Assembly: GCF_014651135.1 (NCBI RefSeq)
Contig: NZ_BMWH01000003.1
Coordinates: forward strand, 228,340 to 292,339
DNA: 64,000 nucleotides
Direction: 5' to 3'
From: Streptomyces echinoruber
Lineage (GTDB): Bacteria; Actinomycetota; Actinomycetes; Streptomycetales; Streptomycetaceae
Shown here: positions 40,830-49,362 of the stretch, piece after piece
Numbering within the stretch: position 1 is the first letter of the stretch
How the letters are laid out: each line of letters starts with the position of its first letter
Program-made: the position numbers and the translations under genes
Notes under the pieces: generated by a model
The model's database searches: none
Seen by the model: only the letters and a program-made list of their open reading frames with translations
Told to the model about the DNA's origin: nothing

Positions 40830-43454
40830 ATGGACCCGAACAACCCGGGACCCCAGGAGTACGGCCACGACGGCGACGGCCACCCGTCGCGTCGGCGTCC
40901 GCCCCGGGACTCCCTCGCATCCGACTTCGGACAGCACGCGCCCGCGCTCGCCCGCACGGTGCGACTCGTCTGCGGAGACCACCTGCTCACCGTCAACCCC
41001 GTCGACGGCAGTGAGATCGAGGTGTGCCCGCCCGCGGAGCGGCCGGCACGCCCCGAGAAGCGCACGGCGGCCGAGCGCGCCGAGGCCGAACGCGCCGCCC
41101 GGGCCCCCGTCCCGCCCGGCCCCGCGCAGCCGGAGCTGCCGCTGCTGGCCCGGCAGGAGCAACGCGAGCAACTGGTCCGGCTGCTGGCCCGCGGCCGCTC
41201 CGTCCGCCTGGTGGGCCCGGCCGGCTCCGGCCGCACCCGCCTGGCCCACCTGGTCGCCGAGGACTGCGAGGACCTCGCCCCCGACGGCGTCGTACGCCTC
41301 TCCGGCTTCCGGCGCACCGCCGAGGACCTGCTGTACGACCTGTTCCACGCCGTCTTCCAGGCACCCCGGCACCGGCCCGAGGCGGACGAACTCGCGCGGT
41401 ACGTCGCCGAGATCGGCGCCGTCGTGGTCGTCGACGACCTGGAGTTCGGCGGCGCCGCCCTCGACGAGCTGCTGGCGGCCACCCCCGAGTGCGCCTTCCT
41501 GCTCACCGCCACCCCCGACGTGCCCGCCCCGGCCGCCGGCTCCGACGTGGAGGAGGTCGTCCTGCCCGGCCTGGACCGGGCGGTGAGCCTGGACCTCCTG
41601 GAGCGCGCCGCCGGCCGCTCCCTCACCGAGGAGGAGGCCAACTGGGGCGGCGACCTGTGGTTCGAGTCCGAGGGCCTGCCCCTGAGGTTCGTGCAGGCCG
41701 GGGCGCTGCTGCGGCAGCGCGACCGGCGCCGGGCCGACGCGTCGGCCGTCGACGAGTTCGGCGTCTTCCAGGACGCGCCCCCCGCCGACGCCGTCCCCGC
41801 CGACGCGGTCCCCGCCGACGCCGACACGGCCGGGGACGACCCCCTGCCCCCGCTCGGCGAGGCCGCCGCGCCCGCGCCGCTGCTCGCCGCCCGGCTCAGC
41901 CCCTCCGCCCGCGCCACCCTGCGGTTCGCCGTCGCCCTCGGCGGCGAGGTGCCGCACCAGGCCCACCTGCCCGCCCTCGTCGGCGACACCCACGCCGACG
42001 CCGCCCTCGGCGAGCTCGCGGGCTGCGGACTGGTCACGCCGGTCGGCTCCCGCTACCGGCTCGCCACCGGCGTCCTGACGAAGCTTCAGGCCGCCGGATA
42101 CGCCGACGGGGCCGAGGAACGGGCCCTCACCGCCGCGCGGCACTACGCCTGGTGGGCGGGGCACCCCTCGGTCACCCCGGAACGGGTGTGCGCCGAGGCC
42201 GACGCCCTGCTCGCCGCCCTCGACGTCCTCGTCCCGGCCACCACGCCGTCCGAGGAGGGCGCCGACAGCCCGCCCGCCGTGCACCTGGCCCGCACCGCGG
42301 CCCCCGCCTTCGCCGCCGGCCTGCACTGGAGCGCCTGGGAGCGGGCGTTGCGCGCCGGCGCCGAGGCCGCCCGCGCCTCCGGCGAGGTCGCCGAGCAGGC
42401 GTACTTCCACCACGAACTCGGCGTGCTGGCGCTGTGCCGCGGCCGGCTGGACCGCGCCCGCGCGGAACTGGAGACCGCCATCGGCCTGCGCGGCGCGCTC
42501 GCCGACCGCCGCGGCACCGTCGCCGGGCGCCGCGCGCTCGCCCTGGTCGCGGACCGCTCCGGCAGCGCACCCGGCCTCGCCGCGGTCACCGGCGAGGACC
42601 CCGCCGCCCGCCCGGAGGAGCCCGCCGCACCGTCCCGCGGCACCCCCGCGGCCTTCCCGGCGCTGCAGCCGCCCACGCCGTCCCCCGCCACCCCGGCCGC
42701 GGCCGTCCCCCGCACACCGACGGCATCGGCCGTCCCTCGCACGCCGACGGCATCGGCCGTCCCTCGCACGCCGACGGCATCGGCCGTCCCTCGCACGCCG
42801 ACGGCACCGGCGGCCCACCGGGGCCGGGGCGGCCTGCGCAGTCTGGCCCGCCGCAACCTCGCGGCCGCCGGCGCCGGTGCCGTCCTCGTCGCCGTCCTCG
42901 GCACGGTCGTCACCCTCGGCGCGACTTCCCACAACGACGCCGACGACCCCGCCACCCGGGGCGGCGTCCACCCCTCCGCCAGCCAGGACCCCGGCGACGA
43001 CAGCCTCGGCGCCGACAAGGCCGCCGACACCGGCGCCCCCGCCGCCGGCCGGCCCACCGACCCGGGCCCCGACGGCACCTACGGCACCGCCGACGACCCC
43101 ACGCCGAAGGCCACCGGCACGCCGTCCGACCGGCCCACCGGCGTCCACGGCAGCCCCAGCGCCACGCCGGGCACGCCGAGCGGACCGGCGTCGCCGACGT
43201 CGACGAAGCCCACCCCGCGGCCGTCGACGCCGTCGAAGACGCCGAAGCCGTCGTCCAGCCCGTCCGAGCCGTCCGGCTCCCCCTCGGCGTCTTCCTCCTC
43301 GTCGTCCTCGCCCTCCACCTCGCCGCCCGCCACGACGAACACGGCCGGCGCCCCCACCGGCACCGCCGGTTCCGCGAGCGCCCCGGCCGGCGGCGACACG
43401 GTCTCCCCGGGCGGCCGCACCGGCTCGCCGGACAGCACGGGCATGGTGATCTGA
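40830..43454 (+). CDS. large membrane-anchored AAA/STAND-like NTPase with Ser/Pro/Thr-rich external tail
   Basis: An 874-residue protein conserved in Streptomyces. A forkhead-like short N-terminal region (LARTVRLVCGDHLLTVNPVDG) precedes an NTPase domain with Walker A GPAGSGRTRL (~131-140, Arg in place of the invariant Lys) and Walker B AVVVVDDLEFG, then helical repeats (~400-590). Next come a four-copy 9-residue repeat (~626-661), one transmembrane helix (AAAGAGAVLVAVLGTVVTLG, ~676-695) and ~175 residues of Ser/Pro/Thr/Asp-rich presumably extracellular tail. Function unknown; the architecture suggests a signalling or scaffold role. GGGGGG precedes the ATG. Confidence 0.85.
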   Translation: MDPNNPGPQEYGHDGDGHPSRRRPPRDSLASDFGQHAPALARTVRLVCGDHLLTVNPVDGSEIEVCPPAERPARPEKRTAAERAEAERAARAPVPPGPAQPELPLLARQEQREQLVRLLARGRSVRLVGPAGSGRTRLAHLVAEDCEDLAPDGVVRLSGFRRTAEDLLYDLFHAVFQAPRHRPEADELARYVAEIGAVVVVDDLEFGGAALDELLAATPECAFLLTATPDVPAPAAGSDVEEVVLPGLDRAVSLDLLERAAGRSLTEEEANWGGDLWFESEGLPLRFVQAGALLRQRDRRRADASAVDEFGVFQDAPPADAVPADAVPADADTAGDDPLPPLGEAAAPAPLLAARLSPSARATLRFAVALGGEVPHQAHLPALVGDTHADAALGELAGCGLVTPVGSRYRLATGVLTKLQAAGYADGAEERALTAARHYAWWAGHPSVTPERVCAEADALLAALDVLVPATTPSEEGADSPPAVHLARTAAPAFAAGLHWSAWERALRAGAEAARASGEVAEQAYFHHELGVLALCRGRLDRARAELETAIGLRGALADRRGTVAGRRALALVADRSGSAPGLAAVTGEDPAARPEEPAAPSRGTPAAFPALQPPTPSPATPAAAVPRTPTASAVPRTPTASAVPRTPTASAVPRTPTAPAAHRGRGGLRSLARRNLAAAGAGAVLVAVLGTVVTLGATSHNDADDPATRGGVHPSASQDPGDDSLGADKAADTGAPAAGRPTDPGPDGTYGTADDPTPKATGTPSDRPTGVHGSPSATPGTPSGPASPTSTKPTPRPSTPSKTPKPSSSPSEPSGSPSASSSSSSSPSTSPPATTNTAGAPTGTAGSASAPAGGDTVSPGGRTGSPDSTGMVI
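42705..42812 (+). repeat. 27-bp x 4 coding tandem repeat
   Basis: Encodes VPRTPTASA three times and VPRTPTAPA once. The nucleotide units are nearly identical, indicating recent expansion. Confidence 0.9.
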
Positions 43455-43489
43455 CGTACCGGGATCCGACGTACCGGCCGGGACACCGG

Positions 43490-43517
43490 GGGCCGGGTCC
43501 GTTCGCGGACCCGGCCC
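43490..43517 (+). terminator. hairpin after the NTPase-like gene
   Basis: 12-bp perfect stem GGGCCGGGTCCG/CGGACCCGGCCC with a TTCG tetraloop. Confidence 0.8.
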
Positions 43518-43650
43518 GCTGCGTCGGGGCCTCACGGGCCGGGCGCGGCGGGGCGCGGCGGCCCGGCGGCACCGCTTGCCCGTCCACGGTCCGGGTACAG
43601 CGTCTGCAGGAGCGAGACACCAGCCCGGCCCGGAGTTCACCGAAAGTGAC

Positions 43651-44160
43651 GTGCCCGTGACCCATCCCGACGGCCCCGGCGGCGACCAGGCGAAGGACGC
43701 GTGCGACGGCCCGAAGACCGTCGCGCTGGAGATCGCGGACGCCGTGGAGAGTCTGACGGCGCTGTGGTCACTGGCCGCCCAGGAGGCCGTGCTGCGGCTG
43801 TCCCTGCACCAACTGCGGGCGCTGCGGGTGCTGGAGGCCACGCCCGGCCTCAACCTCACCGGGCTCGCGGAGCGCCTCGACATAGGTCTGCCCACCGCCA
43901 GCCGCCTGTGCGACCGGCTGGAGGCGGCCGGCCTGCTGGAACGCGGCGCCCACCCGCACCGGCGCCGCGAGGTGCGGCTCGGCCTCACCCCCCACGGCCG
44001 GCGGGTCCTCGCCGACGTCGCCGACCGCCGCGCCCAGGCCCTCGCCGCGACCCTGGCCGCCATGGAACCCGCCGAACGCGCCGCCCTCCACCGCGGCATG
44101 AGGGCCTTCCTCACCGCCCGCAACGGGCTGCTGCCGCCGGCCGGGGACGCGGGGGAGTAG
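43651..44160 (+). CDS. MarR family transcriptional regulator (left flank of the Rsb module)
   Basis: A 169-residue winged-helix protein. LSLHQLRALRVLEATPGLNL, LTGLAERLDIGLPTASRLCDRLEAAGLLER and the wing HPHRRREVRLGLTPHGRRVL match MarR. Start uncertain between GTG 43651 and GTG 43657; GAAAG lies just upstream. It is similar in plan to the MarR gene on the other side of the Rsb genes (both have PxTASRLCDRL or PSTSRLCDRL recognition helices), suggesting a related pair. Ligand unknown. Confidence 0.88.
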   Translation: MPVTHPDGPGGDQAKDACDGPKTVALEIADAVESLTALWSLAAQEAVLRLSLHQLRALRVLEATPGLNLTGLAERLDIGLPTASRLCDRLEAAGLLERGAHPHRRREVRLGLTPHGRRVLADVADRRAQALAATLAAMEPAERAALHRGMRAFLTARNGLLPPAGDAGE

Positions 44161-44300
44161 CCGCGCCCCGGCGGTCTCGGCGGCTCAGGTCCCCGGCGCC
44201 TGCGCGCGGCCCTTCCCGCCAGGCACACCGCCGCCGCGCCCGCCGTGGGACCGCCGCCGCCGAAGTGCCCGACGGGACCGGAGACGACGGCGGCCCCGGC

Positions 44301-44747
44301 TCACCCCGTCCCCGGCCGCGGTACGGGCATGCCGGCCAGCCACATCACGACGGTGACGGTGGTGCCCCCGCCGGGCCGGGTGTCGACGCGGAACTCGTGC
44401 ACCAGCCGCCTGGCGCCGCTCAGCCCCAGTCCCAGGCCGCCGCCGGTGGTGTACCCGTCGGTCATGGCCAGCTCCAGGTCGCGGATGCCGGGCCCGGTGT
44501 CCACGAAGGACAGCCGCAGGCCCCGCGCCTTCCCGTGGGCCACGGGCGTGATCTCCAGGTGGCCGCCGCCGCCGTGGACCAGGGTGTTGCGGGCCAGTTC
44601 GCTGGCCGCGGTGATCAGCTTCGTCTGCTGCACCAGCCCGAACCCGAGGGCGGCCGCGGCCTGCCGTACCTGGTGCCGGGCCCAGGCCAGGTCGGCGTCC
44701 GAGCCGATCGGCAGGATCGTGGCGGCGGTGCCGGGCGAGGTCTGCAT
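44301..44747 (-). CDS. rsbT: RsbT-like serine/threonine kinase (GHKL ATPase)
   Basis: A 148-residue switch kinase of the stressosome. The N box is KLITAASELARNTLVHGGGG, the G1 box DTGPGIRD and the G2 region TTGGGLGLGLSGARRL. In B. subtilis RsbT phosphorylates RsbR and RsbS, is then released, and activates a PP2C phosphatase. Its ATG overlaps the rsbS stop (TGATG), so it is translationally coupled. It is the last gene of the cluster. Confidence 0.88.
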   Translation of the reverse strand: MQTSPGTAATILPIGSDADLAWARHQVRQAAAALGFGLVQQTKLITAASELARNTLVHGGGGHLEITPVAHGKARGLRLSFVDTGPGIRDLELAMTDGYTTGGGLGLGLSGARRLVHEFRVDTRPGGGTTVTVVMWLAGMPVPRPGTG

Positions 44748-45172
44748 CAGCCGCCTCCCTCCGCGTCCGGGGCACGAGCGCCGGCCGGGTCCGGGCCCGA
44801 CAGCAACTCCAGGGCGCGCTCGACGTCCAGGGCGGTGAGCAGACCCGGCAGGGTCAGGCCCAGCTCGACCAGGGTGATCGCGACCGCCGGCCGCATGCCG
44901 GTCAGCACCGTCCGCGCGGCCAGCAGCCGGGCGCTCGCGGCGATCTCGGCCAGGACCCGGCCGAGGTAGGAGTCGACGACCTCCACGCCGGAGATGTCGA
45001 TGACCACGCCGGTGACCCGGCCGCCGGAGTGCCGCGCGATGCGCCGGGTGAGGTCCTGCCGCAGCCGCTCGGCCGTGTCGTCGTGCAGGTCGCCCTGCAG
45101 CGTGACCAGCAGGACGTCCCCCAGTGCCAGGACCGGTACCGGGGCCGCGTAGCCGGGGGACGGCACGCTCAC
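44747..45172 (-). CDS. rsbS: RsbS-like STAS antagonist
   Basis: A 141-residue single STAS domain. VLLVTLQGDLHDDTAERLRQ is the first strand-helix unit, and the phosphorylation loop VVIDISGVEVVDSYLGRVL carries the Ser of RsbS proteins. The GTG overlaps the rsbR stop (GTGA) and the stop overlaps rsbT, so R, S and T are made in step as expected for one complex. The C-terminal ~20 residues are disordered. Confidence 0.88.
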   Translation of the reverse strand: MSVPSPGYAAPVPVLALGDVLLVTLQGDLHDDTAERLRQDLTRRIARHSGGRVTGVVIDISGVEVVDSYLGRVLAEIAASARLLAARTVLTGMRPAVAITLVELGLTLPGLLTALDVERALELLSGPDPAGARAPDAEGGG

Positions 45173-46062
45173 GGCCGGCCCGCGACGGCCGGTACCGGCC
45201 CGGAGATCTCGACGTCCAGCCGCCGCAGCGCGTACACCAGCGCGTCCGACAGACGCGCCCGGGTGACGATCGCGCCGAGGTCGATGCCGAGGTGGACGAT
45301 GGTTTGCGCGATCGCGGGCCGGATGCCGGAGACGACGCACTCGGCGCCCATCAGGCGGGCCGCGGCGACCGTCTTCATCAGGTGCTGGGCGACGAGCGAG
45401 TCCACCGTGGGCACGCCGGTGATGTCGAGGATGGCGTACCGGGCGCGCTCGGCGACCACGGCGTCCAGCAGGTTCTCCATGACGACCTGGCTGCGGGCGC
45501 TGTCGAGGGTGCCGATCAGGGGGACGGCGATGATGCCGTCCCACAGCTTGATCACCGGGGTGGTCGCCTCCAGCAGCTGCTGCCGCTGCCGCTCGATGAG
45601 GTCCTCGCCGGTGCTGAGCGCCGTCTCCATCACCACCAGGCGCAGCGTGCCCATGAGCAGGGCCAGCGCCAGCAGGCATTCCTGGGCCCGTGGCGCGGCC
45701 GGGTCGGGGAACTCGGCGCGCAGCAGCTCGGCGGCCGGTGCGCGCAGGGCCGCGACCTCGTCGGCGATCCGGGCGGGGGAGCAGCCGGTGCGGGCCCGGG
45801 CGGCGGCCGTCCGGCCCAGCTGCTCGCGCACGGTGCCGTACCCGGCGGCGGTGATGTCCTCCAGGCGTCCCGACGCGGCCACCGCGGCGAGCGCGTCGGC
45901 CACCGCCTTGGACGCCTCCACCGCCTCGTCCCGCGAGACGGTGAACACCGTGCGGAACAGGGGCGCGTCGGCCCAGCGCTGGGCGATCTGCTCCCGGCGC
46001 CGCTCCAGGAAGGCCCTCACCTGCTGTGCCGCCGCCCCGGGGGCCGCGTCGTGCTCCGACAC
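45169..46062 (-). CDS. rsbR: RsbR-like stressosome sensor/co-antagonist
   Basis: A 297-residue protein with a helical N-terminal sensor domain of the RsbRD_N type (~10-160: FLERRREQIAQRWADAPLFR, YGTVREQLGRTAAARA). A linker helix (STGEDLIERQRQQLLE) and a C-terminal STAS domain (~180-290) follow, with AVPLIGTLDSARSQVVMENLL and the phosphorylation loop ILDITGVPTVDSLVAQHLMK, keeping both Thr and Ser sites. The GTG has GAGGGAGA upstream. No haem or flavin motif is seen in the sensor part, so the stimulus is unknown. Confidence 0.88.
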   Translation of the reverse strand: MSEHDAAPGAAAQQVRAFLERRREQIAQRWADAPLFRTVFTVSRDEAVEASKAVADALAAVAASGRLEDITAAGYGTVREQLGRTAAARARTGCSPARIADEVAALRAPAAELLRAEFPDPAAPRAQECLLALALLMGTLRLVVMETALSTGEDLIERQRQQLLEATTPVIKLWDGIIAVPLIGTLDSARSQVVMENLLDAVVAERARYAILDITGVPTVDSLVAQHLMKTVAAARLMGAECVVSGIRPAIAQTIVHLGIDLGAIVTRARLSDALVYALRRLDVEISGPVPAVAGRP

Positions 46063-46204
46063 TGCTTCGTCTCCCTCGCCGAGGCCGCGCGGCCCGCCCG
46101 GCGGCAGGCAACCAGCCGAATGGTTGCAGTATGGCAAACGTTAGCGCCGGCGGTGTGGCGCGGACAACACACGATCGAGGCAAGGGCGGCGGCGCGCCGG
46201 AGCG

Positions 46205-47365
46205 TCAGCGCCCCCGCCAGTCCAGGCACACCACCATGGCGTCGTCGTCCGGAACGGACGTGCCGCGATGGCCGGTCAGCTCCCGCAGGATGGCCCGCGG
46301 CACCTCGGCGGCCGGCAGCAGCCGCGTGGCCTGTATCGCCCGGGTCAGCGCGGTGTCGCCGTAGGCCTCGCCGCCCGGGGAGGCCACGGCGTAGACCCCG
46401 TCGCTGACGAAGACGAGCCGGTCGCCGGGCTCGACGTGGAACTCCTGCGCCACGTAGTCGGTCTCCTCGAACATGCCGAGCGGGAGCTGGGCGTCGAATG
46501 TGACGCGCTCCACCGTACCGGCGCGCAGCCGCAGAAGCTGGGGGGATCCGGCATCCACCACCCGGGCGCGCCCCGTGGCCAGTTCGAAGTCGAACATCAG
46601 GACCGACAGGTAGCGGCGGCCGCGGTAGTGGGCGTAGACCGCCTGGTCGGCCAGGGCCGCCTGGTCGGCGAGGGAGAGGCCGGCCCGGCGCGCGTTGCGC
46701 AGCGCGTTGACGGCCAGGTTGGTCAGCAGAGAGGCCTCGATGCCCTCGCCCATGCCGTTGGTGACGTACAGCAGGAGGCGGTCGGCCGTGCCGGACCAGT
46801 CGAAGTTGTCGCCGAAGATGGCGTACGCGGGCTCCAGTTGGGCGCCGAGGTCGTACTCGGGGCGGGAGCAGGAGCGGCCGGGCAGCAGCTGCCACTGCAT
46901 CTCGGCGGCCAGGGTCAGCCGGTCCTTGCGCCGCACCTGCAGGTACAGGTCGGTGTCCCGCTCGGCGACGATCACCTCGTGCCCCAGCACCTCGGCGATC
47001 TCGGCCAGTTCGGGCAGGCGGTCCGTCAGGTGCTCCCCGCCGGGCAGGGTCACCGTCAGCACGCCGAGCCGGTCGCCGCGCACGGTGACGGGCAGGTGGA
47101 CGCGGACCGGGTCCTTCCGGGCGTCCTCCACGAACGGCTGCTGGGCGCCGAAGGCCCGGCCGGCCGGGGTGTTGTGCACCGACTGCGGCTCCGGCGCGTG
47201 CGGCGGGCCGGACACCGGCTGCAGCACGGTCATGCCGTAGTCGGCCAGGAACAGCTCGACGGCGTGGGCGCCGTAGTGCTCGCGCAGCGCCTGCCGCACC
47301 GCGTCGAGCAGTCGGTGGGGTGCCGCCCGGCGCAGTGCGCGCTCGGCGGCCGCGAATCTGTTCAC
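46205..47365 (-). CDS. PP2C-type (SpoIIE-like) phosphatase with N-terminal GAF-like domain
   Basis: About 386 residues. The N-terminal half (LLDAVRQALREHYGAHAVELFLADYGMTVLQP) looks like a GAF sensor; the C-terminal half is a SpoIIE domain with GDNFDW (usual GGDWYD), YVTNGMGEG (usual GDVMGHG), DAGSPQLLRL, LVFVSDGVY and PDDDAMVVCL. One metal-binding Asp is thus Asn. In the Rsb scheme this would be the RsbU/RsbX-like output. Start uncertain: GTG 47365 (VNRFAAAERAL) or GTG 47401, neither with a clear ribosome-binding site. It is first in the rsbRST cluster and divergent from a marR gene. Confidence 0.84.
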   Translation of the reverse strand: MNRFAAAERALRRAAPHRLLDAVRQALREHYGAHAVELFLADYGMTVLQPVSGPPHAPEPQSVHNTPAGRAFGAQQPFVEDARKDPVRVHLPVTVRGDRLGVLTVTLPGGEHLTDRLPELAEIAEVLGHEVIVAERDTDLYLQVRRKDRLTLAAEMQWQLLPGRSCSRPEYDLGAQLEPAYAIFGDNFDWSGTADRLLLYVTNGMGEGIEASLLTNLAVNALRNARRAGLSLADQAALADQAVYAHYRGRRYLSVLMFDFELATGRARVVDAGSPQLLRLRAGTVERVTFDAQLPLGMFEETDYVAQEFHVEPGDRLVFVSDGVYAVASPGGEAYGDTALTRAIQATRLLPAAEVPRAILRELTGHRGTSVPDDDAMVVCLDWRGR

Positions 47366-47442
47366 GATGATGAATGCACCAATCCTTCGTCGGGTGCTCA
47401 CAGGCGGACGGAAGAGGGTAAAACAGGTGCTCGGGGGCGCGG

Positions 47443-47452
47443 CTTGCGCAAG
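47443..47452. promoter_or_regulatory. palindrome in the divergent marR/phosphatase promoter region
   Basis: CTTGCGCAAG, a perfect 10-bp palindrome of TTGC/GCAA type that many MarR proteins prefer, between the two divergent genes. Confidence 0.4.
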
Positions 47453-47518
47453 TCACCGCTGGCCGGCCCGCACGCCTAGTACGCTGACGGTCATCCCGGC
47501 GCCTGTGAGAGTGTGACT

Positions 47519-48004
47519 GTGACTTCTTTCCGCCCCCGTCCAGAGCCGGCCGAGGTCGCGCGGGTGACCTCGAGGGCCGCGGAGTTGCTGGAAGTCCTGT
47601 GGGGGCGCGCCTCCACCGCGCCCGCCTCCGCCTCCCAGTTGCGGGTGCTGCTGATCCTCGAACACCACGAGGGCATCAACCTGCGCACCCTCGCCGACTC
47701 GCTCGCCTCCACCCCGCCCTCGACCAGCCGGCTGTGCGACCGCCTCCAGGCCGCCGGCTTCGTCGAACGCGTGACGAGTCCGCACGACCGGCGCGAGGTG
47801 CGGCTGCGGCTGAGCGGCCGGGGCCGCGCCTTCGTCGCCGACCTGCGCTCCCGCCGGGAGCAGGCGGTGCAGGCGGTCCTCGACCGGATGCCGGTCGCGC
47901 AGCGGACCGCGCTGCTGCGGGGCCTGGAGGCGTTCTGCGACGCGGCGGCGACGCAGATACACGACGCACCGCGGGCGTCGGAGTCCGGCAGCCGGACCGC
48001 CTGA
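47519..48004 (+). CDS. MarR family transcriptional regulator (right flank of the Rsb module)
   Basis: A 161-residue winged-helix protein: ASQLRVLLILEHHEGINLRT, LADSLASTPPSTSRLCDRLQAAGFVER and the wing SPHDRREVRLRLSGRGRAFV. GTG 47519 is preceded by GTGAGAG at 8 nt; GTG 47513 is a close alternative. Divergent from the phosphatase-rsbRST operon and so its likely regulator. Confidence 0.88.
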   Translation: MTSFRPRPEPAEVARVTSRAAELLEVLWGRASTAPASASQLRVLLILEHHEGINLRTLADSLASTPPSTSRLCDRLQAAGFVERVTSPHDRREVRLRLSGRGRAFVADLRSRREQAVQAVLDRMPVAQRTALLRGLEAFCDAAATQIHDAPRASESGSRTA

Positions 48005-48411
48005 GCGGACCGTCCCGACGCCGGGTTCCCGGACACCATGGCCGTTCCTTCCCCGAGCACGTCCGACACGGCTACTTTCTTGCCTCGTGTTCATGGTTGT
48101 CAAACGGCAACTGTCCGCTCCTCCTCACCGTGTCCGCCGCCGGGGCGGTCCGTCCGCCTCCGTTTCCTCCGTTTCTCTCCGGTTACCCGTGAAAGCCGCG
48201 GTCCTGCGACGCCTGTGGTCAAGATCTCCACGGCCGCCGGCCGGGGAGCGGCGAGCAAACAGGCGGCGGTGAGCGGCCGGGAACGGCGAGCGGCCCCGGG
48301 CCGGCGGTACCTACCGCCGGCCCGGGGCCGCTCGTTGGGGCAGGACGCGCGGGTGCCGGAACGTCAGGGCGCCGGAGCTTCAGGACATCGGAGCGCCGGG
48401 GCGTCGGAGCG
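48005..48411. other. gap between marR and nucS
   Basis: Contains a short AT-richer patch near 48070-48120 with a GTTG-N8-CAAC repeat, then the strong terminator at 48287-48334, then repeated GGAGC/GTCAG words up to the nucS stop. A frame beginning MVVKRQLS at about 48093 has no ribosome-binding site or family match. Confidence 0.4.
48287..48334. terminator. 23-bp perfect inverted repeat
   Basis: Arms 48287-48309 and 48312-48334 with a 2-nt loop, between convergent marR and nucS; probably a bidirectional terminator. Confidence 0.8.
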
Positions 48412-49089
48412 TCAGAACAGGCGCAGCTTGTCGTCCTCGATGCCGCGCAGCGCGTCGTAGTCCAGGATGTGGCAGCCGATGCCGCGGTCGGTGGCGAGCA
48501 CGCGGGCCTGCGGCTTGATCTCCTGGGCGGCGAAGATGCCGCGCACCGGGGCCAGACGGGGGTCGCGGTTGAGCAACTCCAGGTAGCGGGTGAGCTGCTC
48601 GACACCGTCGATCTCGCCGCGCCGCTTGATCTCCACGGCCACGGTCTGCCCGGCGGCGTCCCGGCACAGGATGTCGACCGGGCCGATCGCGGTGGGGTAC
48701 TCGCGGCGGATCAGGGTGAAGCCCTCGCCGAGCGTCTCGATGCGGTCGGCGAGCAGTTCCTGCAGGTGGGCCTCGACGCCGTCCTTGATCAGGCCGGGGT
48801 CCACGCCGAGTTCGTGCGTGGAGTCGTGGAGTATCTCCTCCATCGTGATGATGAGCTTCTCGCCCGCCTTGTTGGTGACGGTCCACACGGCCGGCCCGTC
48901 GCCGTCCGCGGGCTCCTCCTTCAGCGTGCAGGGCGGCGACATCCAGTTCAGGGGCTTGTACGCCCGGTCGTCCGCGTGGATCGAGACGCTGCCGTCCGCC
49001 TTGACGAGGACGAGCCGGGGAGCGGCCGGCAGGTGGGCGGTGAGCCGGCCCGCGTAGTCGACGGAGCATCGGGCAATGACGAGACGCAT
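48412..49089 (-). CDS. nucS: endonuclease NucS (EndoMS), non-canonical mismatch repair
   Basis: Replaces MutS/MutL in actinobacteria by cutting both strands at mismatches. The 225-residue protein has the N-terminal dimerisation/DNA-binding domain ([35 protein letters not shown]) and the C-terminal RecB-like nuclease with [13 protein letters not shown] and [20 protein letters not shown] (Asp, Glu, Lys catalytic motifs). It ends DDKLRLF, close to the beta-clamp interaction motif position. TAGCGT 8 nt before the ATG suggests a near-leaderless transcript. Confidence 0.96.
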   Translation of the reverse strand: MRLVIARCSVDYAGRLTAHLPAAPRLVLVKADGSVSIHADDRAYKPLNWMSPPCTLKEEPADGDGPAVWTVTNKAGEKLIITMEEILHDSTHELGVDPGLIKDGVEAHLQELLADRIETLGEGFTLIRREYPTAIGPVDILCRDAAGQTVAVEIKRRGEIDGVEQLTRYLELLNRDPRLAPVRGIFAAQEIKPQARVLATDRGIGCHILDYDALRGIEDDKLRLF

Positions 49090-49362
49090 GGTCCGCAACG
49101 CTACTCGACGGGCCCTGCACGGTGCGAAGCGCGTCCGTGCCGTCTCGTCGATCACACGCACATCTCGGTCAACTCCTGTTCAGTATTGGCCGATTGCGCC
49201 TGATGCAGCTTCGCTGTCCGGTCGTTTGCCTGGTGCCGCCCCCCTCCGCTGCCTACCGTAGTGAACGGGAGGTCGCGGCGCGTGCACACAGCGTGTCCGG
49301 TGGCGCGGGCTCCCCTATCTGTCCGGCAACCCCTGCTGGTTGGGGGTGCGAGAGGAGAACCC

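Noticed and set aside
42705..42812. CRISPR-like regular repeats
   Set aside because: Units are contiguous with no spacers and encode VPRTPTASA inside a gene; the other arrays (1796, 53917) also lack spacers.
40644..44228. A 1190-codon minus-strand frame over the NTPase-like and marR genes
   Set aside because: Low-complexity Arg/Ala/Gly product opposite a conserved gene.
48087..48272. Small protein starting MFMVVKRQLS
   Set aside because: No ribosome-binding site, becomes Arg/Pro low complexity after 20 codons.
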